The position numbers were made by a program, and so were the translations under genes. From Candidatus Gastranaerophilales bacterium (lineage in GTDB: Bacteria; Cyanobacteriota; Vampirovibrionia; Gastranaerophilales; Gastranaerophilaceae), in contig CALVEB010000019.1 in the NCBI GenBank assembly GCA_944326465.1, positions 1 through 40,274 of the forward strand: a stretch of DNA of 40,274 bases. Direction: 5' to 3'. The notes beneath the pieces were generated by a model. The model saw only the letters and a program-made list of their open reading frames with translations, was not told the origin of the DNA and made no database searches. This document shows positions 9,447 to 15,426 of this stretch, one piece after another (positions within the stretch are counted from its first letter, which is position 1; each line of letters begins with the position of its first letter).

Positions 9447-9611
9447 ATGCCAGCCGCGCTCCGGAAGGAAAGAGTAGAAAAACAAGAGGAATTTGGGGTT
9501 AGAACAGCGAACGAACGTGTTCAGACATGTATATTAAACGAGCTGCTAAGCCCGATATTGTCATTAAGCGTTGCAAATGTTGAAATTTCGGGGGGGGGGC
9601 GCCCACTTTAA
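9447..9611 (+). CDS. Small gene with a G10 homopolymer; possibly frameshifted or phase-variable
   Basis: 54-aa frame starting MPAALRKERVEKQEEFG, with AGAGGA just upstream and a plausible promoter. At codon 48 it enters a run of ten G (9590-9599) and stops three codons after the run. With eight or eleven G the frame would continue as APTLSQIQAISGFAEKRK and so on through ICVELLYKK near 9700, a sequence that reads like a real helical protein. So the present frame is probably the broken or OFF version of a longer protein of about 80 aa or more. I do not recognise the family. A sequencing or assembly error in the homopolymer is possible. Confidence 0.45.
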   Translation: MPAALRKERVEKQEEFGVRTANERVQTCILNELLSPILSLSVANVEISGGGRPL

Positions 9612-9715
9612 GCCAAATACAGGCTATTAGCGGGTTTGCGGAAAAGCGTAAAATTGACACAAATATAAAAATTTGTGTCGAATTGTTGTATAAAAAACAA
9701 ATGCCGTCAGGTCTT

Positions 9716-10290
9716 GGTGGACACAGTCCACTCTTACACACTAAGCACCCGCTAAAGTTCAACGGCGCCCGTTACATTCCTTCTCCCCCTGGGGAGAAGG
9801 TTAGGATGAGGGGTCATAAGGGTACCGTGGAGTCTCGCCAACACCGCTACGCATTCCTCTCCAGGGGTGAGGGTGGACACAGTCCACTTTTACACACTGG
9901 GCACCCGCGAAAACGCAACGGAACCCATTACACAATCCTCTCCAAGGGGGAGGAAAGAAATTTGTTGCCGAACGCAGTGAGGCTAGAAATTTCAGGAGGG
10001 GGGTGGACAAGTCCACTCTTATACTCTTGGGGGGCGCTAAAGAAATACGGTGCCCGCCTAATGTGTGGATCCAACGAACCAACCCCCACCCGAATTTCTA
10101 AGTTCGCAGGCTCACTAAGAAATTCAGCCCTCCCCCTCGGAGAGGGTGGACACAGTCCACTCTTACATTCAGGATGCCCGTTGCAACCCAACATGCTCCG
10201 TTCCGTCATACCGCAGCAGTTTCGTTGCATCCCAGAGGGCGTCGGCGCCTTGCGGGTGGACACAGTCCACTTTTATACATTGGACACCCG
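9716..10290 (+). repeat. Cluster of five GTGGAC-hairpin repeats in a GC-rich island
   Basis: The palindrome GTGGAC-ACA-GTCCAC occurs at 9717, 9873, 10146 and 10256, with a two-base-loop variant at 10003. Each is followed by a tail like CTCTTACACACTGGGCACCC. Between copies lie typical bacterial intergenic repeat sequences (TCTCCCCCTGGGGAGA, GTCATCCCGC). The region is far more GC-rich than its neighbours. Open frames across it are repeat translations, not genes. Confidence 0.8.
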
Positions 10291-10466
10291 CGAAAATCCA
10301 ACAGGCCTTTTTCTACGTCATCCCGCAACGGTAAAGAATGCGTCAGACGGGCATTGTTACCTTGCGGGATCTCAAATGAAAACTGGTGCGGGATGACGAC
10401 TTGACGGGTGACGTAAAAAGTCACAGTGACTTAATCACAAAATCACACAAAAATGTAATAGATAAC

Positions 10467-10481
10467 GCCGGCAAAGCCGGC
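10467..10481 (+). repeat. GC-rich hairpin GCCGGC-AAA-GCCGGC
   Basis: Perfect 6-bp stem with a 3-nt loop, about 55 nt upstream of the pilin-like gene and just before its leader peptide. It has no T-run. It may be a dispersed repeat or a 5'-UTR structure. Confidence 0.5.
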
Positions 10482-10499
10482 AGAAAGAAGAGGTAAAAC

Positions 10500-10541
10500 A
10501 TGCAAACAAATTACTCTAAAAAAAGAAAGGAGAACAAATGA
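10500..10541 (+). CDS. Possible 13-aa leader peptide coupled to the pilin-like gene
   Basis: ATG at 10500 with AGAGGT upstream; encodes MQTNYSKKRKENK. Its TGA overlaps the ATG of the next gene (ATGA). The Shine-Dalgarno of the pilin gene lies inside its last codons. The same arrangement precedes avd. It could be chance. Confidence 0.3.
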   Translation: MQTNYSKKRKENK

Positions 10542-11938
10542 TGTTCAACAGAAAAATCACACAAAATTGTCATTGCGAGCCGTTAGGCGAAGCAATCCAG
10601 CCGATTGAAACAGACGTTAATCGTCACAAAGCCACAGGGACTAATTCCTGTAACCACTTAATCACTCAATCACCTGTCTTGGATTTGCTCCACGCTCACG
10701 GAGACTCGCCTAAGGAGCGTTGCTCCAGTCGGCTCGTTCCGTTCGCTATCCGGACTCGCTACGCTGTCTTGCTCGCCGGCGTTAAACGGGTCTGCAACGC
10801 CGCCGCCTTCGCGTCGCCGTTTCGCCCTCTGCCGGCTCGCGCTCCGTCCGTCCGCAAATCCGCTAGTCACTTAATCACTTCAAAAGCGGCCGCCTTTACT
10901 CTCGCAGAAGTCCTAATCACCCTCGCGGTTATCGGAATAGTGGCAGTACTGACCATCCCAAACCTTATGCAGAACAACAACCAGAAAGCATGGGATACAG
11001 CAGCAGATGTCTTTAACAAACGACTTGAAGTCGCAGCCCGTGTCATGAATACACAGGAAACCTTAGCAGGGTATTCAAACACCAAAGACTTTGTTACAGA
11101 ACTAAAGAAACACATCAAAATAACAAGAATATGCGATAACGATGAATTAACAAAATGTTTCCCTGAAAAAGTCTTTTGGGGTGCAGAGCAGGAAGAAATA
11201 GATGTAGAAAAGGATATTAAAAGCGCTAAAAACATGGGACAGGATGACTGGGGGACAGAAGTTATAGGTGCACAGTTTGCAAACGGAATAGATGCATTAA
11301 TAGCTTATGACCCGAATTGTACTCAAGATCCGTATAATAACCAGATTCAGGCTTCTAATTGCGTGGCAATATTATATGATGTCTCTGCCAAAAAGAATCC
11401 AAACAGCTATGGCAAAGACCTTCGCGCAAACGGTAAAGTTCTTTCTTTAGGCGGAATAGAATGCGCATTTGAAGTAGCAGGAACATGTTATACAAATCCT
11501 GCATTGCCAACACCAATGACACTTGCAGAATGTGAACAGGCTGTACAAGAAGGTACTTTAGGAATAAAAGAATGCCATTATGACAACGATTACTGGGCAG
11601 GAGCAGTAAAACACTGCGGCGGAGTCCAGAACATGCCAACACCTGCACAACTAGCAGAGATAGCAACTGATTTGTATGGTGATCATGGATTTAGTACAAG
11701 CGGCTACGAATACAAAGATGGCTTAACCATGGACAAGACCAAGTCCTACGTATCAATTCTTGATGCAGTATACGGCGACTCAGTATCAGGCAGACCAAGC
11801 GGCGAATTCGCTATTTGGTCAGGGCAGGAGTCTGACGGCTACTACGCATATGATCGTGGGTTCGTCTCTGACTACACGCTCGCGGACGGCTACTACCGCG
11901 GCACTAACTACGCACTGGCGGTTTGTCTTGGTGATTAG
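10538..11938 (+). CDS. Type IV pilin-like DGR target protein with a repeat inserted in its leader
   Basis: 466 aa. AAAGGAG before the ATG supports the start. A classic prepilin N-terminal helix begins at F120 (FTLAEVLITLAVIGIVAVLTIPNL, with Glu at +5), so the mature protein would start there after cleavage at A119; -1 is Ala instead of the usual Gly. The mature part is exported and likely sits in a pilus or pseudopilus. It contains several Cys pairs and ends in IWSGQESDG...ALAVCLGD, which resembles the C-type-lectin-like fold of DGR variable proteins (inference). Codons about 424-465 are the variable repeat. Residues 11-119 are abnormal: they are translated from dispersed repeats (10571-10600 and 10681-10861), still in frame, making a ~119-residue leader where 5-30 is normal. 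No alternative start lies near F120. The gene may be impaired or may tolerate the insert. Confidence 0.8.
   Translation: MMFNRKITQNCHCEPLGEAIQPIETDVNRHKATGTNSCNHLITQSPVLDLLHAHGDSPKERCSSRLVPFAIRTRYAVLLAGVKRVCNAAAFASPFRPLPARAPSVRKSASHLITSKAAAFTLAEVLITLAVIGIVAVLTIPNLMQNNNQKAWDTAADVFNKRLEVAARVMNTQETLAGYSNTKDFVTELKKHIKITRICDNDELTKCFPEKVFWGAEQEEIDVEKDIKSAKNMGQDDWGTEVIGAQFANGIDALIAYDPNCTQDPYNNQIQASNCVAILYDVSAKKNPNSYGKDLRANGKVLSLGGIECAFEVAGTCYTNPALPTPMTLAECEQAVQEGTLGIKECHYDNDYWAGAVKHCGGVQNMPTPAQLAEIATDLYGDHGFSTSGYEYKDGLTMDKTKSYVSILDAVYGDSVSGRPSGEFAIWSGQESDGYYAYDRGFVSDYTLADGYYRGTNYALAVCLGD
10571..10600 (+). repeat. Short CATTGCGAG...GAAGCAATCC repeat inside the pilin leader
   Basis: Resembles a type of short repeat scattered in many bacterial genomes, with ATTGC (10572-10576) and GCAAT (10592-10596) as inverted ends. 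It is read in frame as HCEPLGEAIQP. Confidence 0.55.
10681..10861 (-). repeat. Palindromic dispersed repeat, copy B (in frame in the pilin leader)
   Basis: 181 bp with perfect ends GGATTTGC (10681-10688) and GCAAATCC (10854-10861), and the inner stem GGAGC/GCTCC (10714-10726). It lies opposite in strand to copies A, C and E. It is longer than other copies because of an inner GC-rich segment (about 10760-10845). Read on + it gives LDLLHAHGDSPKERCSSR and so on, with no stop. Confidence 0.85.
11808..11935 (+). repeat. DGR variable repeat (VR)
   Basis: 128 bp at the 3' end of the pilin-like gene. It aligns without gaps to the template repeat at 12686-12813. The first 32 bases are identical. In the next 96 there are 20 substitutions, all opposite adenines of the template (20 of 37 A changed, 0 of 59 other bases). 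The A-free stretch CTGGCGGTTTGTCTTGG near the end is the likely initiation-of-mutagenic-homology region. Changes are mostly in the first two positions of AAC codons, giving Tyr, Gly, Val, Leu, Asp and so on. Confidence 0.95.
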
Positions 11939-11957
11939 CTCACCTATTCTCCCTTTC

Positions 11958-11984
11958 GGGGCGATTTTTTCAGAAAATCGCCCC
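11958..11984 (+). promoter_or_regulatory. Hairpin downstream of VR (likely DGR target-recognition cruciform)
   Basis: Perfect 11-bp stem GGGGCGATTTT / AAAATCGCCCC with loop TTCAG, beginning 20 nt after the stop codon. No T-run follows, so it is a poor terminator. In studied DGRs a hairpin or cruciform just after the VR is needed for efficient retargeting, which fits here. A structured 3' end of the mRNA is the alternative. Confidence 0.6.
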
Positions 11985-12148
11985 TTGAGAACCGGTACTG
12001 CAGAGAAGAATTCTGACTCCATAATTATTTAATTATTATTAATAAAATATCTACATAAAATATATCCCTAAAATTGAATAATAACAATGCTTTCAACACT
12101 TTTATTATACAAAAAATACGGGAAAATTACAATAAAAATGAGGTGAAA

Positions 12149-12193
12149 ATGTTACATTTCGACATGAAATATTTGAGGGATTCAAATGGCTAA
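12149..12193 (+). CDS. Possible 14-aa leader peptide overlapping avd
   Basis: ATG at 12149 after GAGGTGAAA; encodes MLHFDMKYLRDSNG. The stop lies 8 nt inside avd (ATGGCTAA), which would couple the two. Speculative, but it mirrors the peptide before the pilin gene. Confidence 0.25.
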   Translation: MLHFDMKYLRDSNG

Positions 12194-12557
12194 ATACGAC
12201 ACATTGCCAATATACAAAGCGGTATATGATTTTCTATTAAAAATACTAAAATTCATCGCGCAGTTCCCGCGTGAATACAAGTACACAATAGGCGACAAAA
12301 TTCAGGGGGCGGCGGTTGCCATTGTGATAGATATCTACCGTGCCAACCAGACAAAAGAAAAAATTCCGCATTTGAAAAGTTTATTGGAAAATGTTCAGCT
12401 TGTACATTTATATTTGAATATAGCTTATGATTATGGTATCTTTCCTAAAAAAGACATCGATACAATAAAAGCAATGGTGGAAGATATAAGTAATCAGGCA
12501 CAAGGATGGTTAAAAACACAGGAAAAAGTGCGAGAGCCTGTTAAGTCAATGGCTTAG
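12186..12557 (+). CDS. avd: DGR accessory variability determinant (Avd), four-helix bundle
   Basis: 123 aa, predicted all-helical. The layout matches the Avd / S23-like four-helix-bundle family: a first helix with IYKAVYDFLLKILKFIAQFPRE, then KYTIGDKIQGAAVAIVIDIYRA, then IPHLKSLLENVQLVHLYLNIAYDY, and IDTIKAMVEDISNQAQGWLK at the end. In known DGRs Avd forms a basic pentamer that binds the reverse transcriptase and template RNA and is needed for mutagenic cDNA synthesis. Its place between the VR gene and the TR is the classic order. GAGGG 6 nt before the ATG supports the start. The expected reverse transcriptase does not follow the TR, so its partner must be elsewhere or lost. Confidence 0.85.
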   Translation: MAKYDTLPIYKAVYDFLLKILKFIAQFPREYKYTIGDKIQGAAVAIVIDIYRANQTKEKIPHLKSLLENVQLVHLYLNIAYDYGIFPKKDIDTIKAMVEDISNQAQGWLKTQEKVREPVKSMA

Positions 12558-12685
12558 CGGGGAGTGCCTTTTTCATCACGTCTGGAAACCGGTTGGCCTT
12601 GAGTGCAACCAAAGCCGTAAAATTTTTTTTTGCGGGATGACTATTTGGAAAGAGTCTGAGTAGTTGTTAATTAGAGTTTCCGTCG

Positions 12686-12813
12686 TCGCTATTTGGTCAG
12701 GGCAGGAGTCTGACGGCAACAACGCATATGAACGTGAATTCAACTCTGACAACACGAACGCGAACGACAACAACCGCAACAATAACAACGAACTGGCGGT
12801 TTGTCTTGGAGAT
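12686..12813 (+). ncRNA. DGR template repeat (TR)
   Basis: 128 bp non-coding template, same strand as VR and avd, 128 nt after avd. It contains eleven AAC codons and one AAT in the VR frame. AAC can mutate at its adenines without giving a stop codon, a known DGR design. It reads SDGNNAYEREFNSDNTNAN where the VR has the diversified residues. The transcript would run from upstream of 12686 to one of the terminators at 12848-12984. The 128 nt between avd and TR have a T9 run and a GCGGGATGAC repeat fragment. Confidence 0.93.
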
Positions 12814-12847
12814 GAAACTTTTTCTTAAGTTTTTAGCCGGGGAACGC

Positions 12848-12881
12848 CGTCCGAACCCATTTCGGGCGACGTTTCTCTTTT
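12848..12881 (+). terminator. Candidate terminator of the TR transcript
   Basis: 8-bp stem CGTCCGAA / TTCGGGCG (one G-U pair) with loop CCCAT, followed by ACGTTTCTCTTTT. Confidence 0.5.
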
Positions 12882-12952
12882 GGTCCGGTGATTAGTAAGA
12901 TGTTATCCTCTTACTTGGACGTGATTAAGTGATTAAGAGGATTTCATAATTG

Positions 12953-12984
12953 GGCAATGCAAAATTTAAGCATTGCCTCTTTTT
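12953..12984 (+). terminator. Intrinsic terminator
   Basis: Perfect stem GGCAATGC / GCATTGCC, 9-nt loop, then TCTTTTT. It lies about 140 nt after the TR, with no gene ending nearby. Confidence 0.75.
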
Positions 12985-13011
12985 AGGGGAATAAGGGAAT
13001 GAGGAAATAGC

Positions 13012-13123
13012 GGATTTGCGTACGGATGGCGCGAACGAAGTGAGCAAATCCGGATAGCGAGCAGATTGAGCCAGCTTGTGCGTAAGCACAACAGGCGATA
13101 CTCTGCGAGCGTGGAGCAAATCC
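13012..13123 (+). repeat. Palindromic dispersed repeat, copy C
   Basis: 112 bp with ends GGATTTGC (13012-13019) and GCAAATCC (13116-13123). The inner stem is the alternative type TTGTGC-GTAA-GCACAA (13076-13091). It is flanked by GGGAATAAG-type runs as in copies A and E. Confidence 0.8.
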
Positions 13124-13155
13124 AAGACAAGGGAATAAGTTCGTTAATAGAATCA

Positions 13156-13190
13156 GGCAATGCAGGATTTTCCGCGTTGCCTCTTTTTTT
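13156..13190 (+). terminator. Intrinsic terminator
   Basis: Stem GGCAATGC / GCGTTGCC (one G-U pair), 10-nt loop, then TCTTTTTTT. It is nearly a second copy of the terminator at 12953, with repeat copy C between them. The stretch 12814-13573 holds only terminators and repeats; no reverse transcriptase or other gene is visible. Confidence 0.75.
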
Positions 13191-13256
13191 AAAGGAGGGT
13201 TCGGGAACGTAGTTCCTGATTACTCGTTCATTTCAAACGCGTGTTTTTCTTTTTCG

Positions 13257-13301
13257 GTTCACTTTTTCTTTTTGCGTCGCAATCAAAAAGAAAAAGTGAA
13301 C
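13257..13301. repeat. Long perfect inverted repeat (18-bp arms)
   Basis: Arms GTTCACTTTTTCTTTTTG (13257-13274) and its exact complement (13284-13301) around CGTCGCAAT. It could form a strong hairpin or cruciform in either strand. Purpose unknown. Confidence 0.85.
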
Positions 13302-13369
13302 ATTACATTTGTAATTAAAATTTATTTGAGTTCCAGCAAGGTAACAATTAATGTGGAGTGCACACATAC

Positions 13370-13452
13370 CCGTTGCGGGATGACGGAAAGGGGTATGTTG
13401 GATTGCAACGGGCATCCAGTATGTAAGAGTGGACTGGTCCACCTGTGTCCAC
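13370..13452 (-). repeat. Inverted copy of the GTGGAC-hairpin repeat
   Basis: The reverse complement closely matches 10145-10216 (hairpin, CTCTTACAT, GGATGCCCGTTGCAA, CCAACAT, CCGTCAT). The copies at 10.2 and 13.4 kb are therefore inverted and bracket the DGR. Confidence 0.75.
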
Positions 13453-13573
13453 CTGCGTGTGCCGCGTATAGAATTAATACTGTTTTTATTCTTTACATTT
13501 TTTAACAAACTATCTTATAAATTAAAGTCACCGTCTGTTAATGCCGATAAATATCTTAACGAAGGGAAAATTT

Positions 13574-15376
13574 ATGGGTTTAGCAGCATCACAGGCAAGA
13601 CTATTAAGTTTAACAACTCGGATAAACAATAATGAAATGGAATCTCTTCTCGTTTCCAATTCCAAAATTCGTTTGGCCGATAAAAATTCCGCTGCAAAAC
13701 AGAATTATCTCGCTGCTCTTGATGCAACTAAATATGAATTTATTTATTATGATTCAACAGGAGTACAAAACAATACGGCTTTTACCTTCAATGCTGTAAC
13801 ACAGTATCAATCAATGAAAAATCAGTACAGTTTTCACAACGCCGCAGGACAAATCCTTGTCAGCTCAAGTGATGCAAACAAATTTGAACAGTCAGCAAAC
13901 TTGTATGAATTTCTTGATAAATATGGACTTTTTGACCAGAGTAAAGAAGAATTCCAAGAACAGCTTGATGAATATAACGCTCAAATGGATGAATACAACA
14001 AACAAAAAGCTGAGTACGACCAGAAACTGGCTGATTATGAAAAGAAATATCAGGATTATGTCGCTGATTTAGAAGCATATAATAAAGAACTTGAAGCATA
14101 TAATAAAGAAATGCAAAATTATTATGCTGAACTGGATCAATATAATAAAGATTATCAAGAATATTTAGATGCTTTAAATAAACCAGACCTGTATGCAAAA
14201 TTCAGTGATATTGTTGGTACAAGTGACAATCCTACTGCTTTTTGCTACAGAATGGCTCTTGGTGGTGATAGCGGCTGTTATATGCACCTGCTGAACTTAA
14301 TTCTTGATTTTAACGGAAGTTCTCCTACAAGGAATACTTATACAGCTTCTAACGGTAAACAAGTAACAACCAATGGCGCTACAGGCGGTATGGGAACTCC
14401 GGCGGCAATGAAAGATGTTTCTGATGCTTTGAATGAAACAAATGCGGACGGTACACCTACCAGAGTATGTGACGGCGATGATGATTTGAATACTGAAGGC
14501 GATCAAAACATGCTGGCTCAGGCTAAGGCTGCCGGAAAAACTCCAACAGAATTAGAAGTATTAATGAGTGACTATGTTGATAACGGTGACGGTACATATT
14601 CTCTAAAATCTCTGAAACAAAAAGCTATTGATATGTATTATATTTTACAGAATATGAGCGGCTCTGTTGATGCTGCTGATATGAAAAATATGCTTATCAA
14701 CTTTACCGACGGTGATATGCAGAAATTGACTTTACCGGAGCCTACGCCGCCGACTCTGCCTAATCCGCCGGAAGCTTTCACAGGGGTTAAGCCGACATTT
14801 GACGAGGTTGCTCCTAATCCGCCGGAAATGCCGGAATATACAGAAAAAATCTACGACAAACCGCTTGCGCAGTGGTATATTAACCTCTGGTATGCTATGG
14901 ATGCTGATTCTATTGATCCGGAATCCGATACGCTTTACACTGTTCATAAAGAAGACGAAAAACCTTATTATACAGTACCTAATGTCGTAAAAGAAACAAC
15001 TGACGGAAATAAGTTTTATGAAGTAATTGACGAAGATAAAGCAAATGATGAGCAATGGCTTAATTTTGCACTAAATAAAGGTATGATTACTATGACTCAG
15101 GCTGTTGCGCCGGAGGACAGCGAACACGAAATAACATGGAACAGCATTATTCATACTAATGTCAGCGATCTCGTAGAAGTAGAAGATACTGAAAAAATCG
15201 CAAAAGCTGAAGCTGAATATCAAAAAAGTGTTACTGAAGTTCAAATAGAAGATAAAAAATTCGATATTGAGCTTAAAAAATTAGACACTGAACACAATGC
15301 TTTGCAACAACAGTTTGAAGCTATCAAAAGCGTTATGGATAAAAATACCGAACGCACTTTTAAAACTTTTTCTTAA
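13574..15376 (+). CDS. MGLAASQAR-type protein with Tyr/Asn-rich coiled coil, unknown function
   Basis: 600 aa from the ATG at 13574, chosen because GAAGGGAAA precedes it; the frame is open 33 nt further upstream. The N-terminus MGLAASQARLLSLTTRINNNEMES is a conserved-looking start that I associate with multi-copy proteins of unknown role in Gastranaerophilales-type genomes (recollection, not checked). Residues ~120-210 form a coiled coil with a degenerate repeat of about 7 residues rich in Tyr (EAYNKELEAYNKEMQNYY). A Pro-rich stretch near 395-430 (PEPTPPTLPNPPEAF) separates a middle domain with a Cys pair from a C-terminal domain ending in a second coiled coil. No signal peptide or catalytic motif is visible. 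Possibly a secreted or surface structural protein. Confidence 0.75.
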   Translation: MGLAASQARLLSLTTRINNNEMESLLVSNSKIRLADKNSAAKQNYLAALDATKYEFIYYDSTGVQNNTAFTFNAVTQYQSMKNQYSFHNAAGQILVSSSDANKFEQSANLYEFLDKYGLFDQSKEEFQEQLDEYNAQMDEYNKQKAEYDQKLADYEKKYQDYVADLEAYNKELEAYNKEMQNYYAELDQYNKDYQEYLDALNKPDLYAKFSDIVGTSDNPTAFCYRMALGGDSGCYMHLLNLILDFNGSSPTRNTYTASNGKQVTTNGATGGMGTPAAMKDVSDALNETNADGTPTRVCDGDDDLNTEGDQNMLAQAKAAGKTPTELEVLMSDYVDNGDGTYSLKSLKQKAIDMYYILQNMSGSVDAADMKNMLINFTDGDMQKLTLPEPTPPTLPNPPEAFTGVKPTFDEVAPNPPEMPEYTEKIYDKPLAQWYINLWYAMDADSIDPESDTLYTVHKEDEKPYYTVPNVVKETTDGNKFYEVIDEDKANDEQWLNFALNKGMITMTQAVAPEDSEHEITWNSIIHTNVSDLVEVEDTEKIAKAEAEYQKSVTEVQIEDKKFDIELKKLDTEHNALQQQFEAIKSVMDKNTERTFKTFS

Positions 15377-15391
15377 TTTCTTAAACTAACA

Positions 15392-15420
15392 TTGCATTCA
15401 GGATTTTGACGTGCTAAAAT
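15392..15420 (+). promoter_or_regulatory. Promoter giving a leaderless rimI-like mRNA
   Basis: -35 TTGCAT (15392-15397), 17-nt spacer, extended -10 TGC-TAAAAT (15415-15420). The ATG at 15427 starts 7 nt after the -10, at the predicted transcription start, with no Shine-Dalgarno. Confidence 0.65.
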
Positions 15421-15426
15421 TTTTAT

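Noticed and set aside
9683-10396. 237-codon open frame on + and several overlapping frames on both strands
   Set aside because: They are translations of the GTGGAC hairpin repeats and other intergenic repeats; the same peptide (GGHSPLLH) recurs at each repeat copy and no ribosome site precedes them.
11760-12032. Frames on both strands over the VR and the hairpin after it
   Set aside because: They are out-of-frame readings of the variable region; the pilin frame alone fits the AAC codon design of the template.
12576-12788. Antisense frame over the TR
   Set aside because: No ribosome site; the TR is explained as a non-coding template.
12925-13160. Two minus-strand frames over repeat copy C
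   Set aside because: Repeat-coded peptide (SFAPSVRKSA) plus terminator sequence; not a gene.
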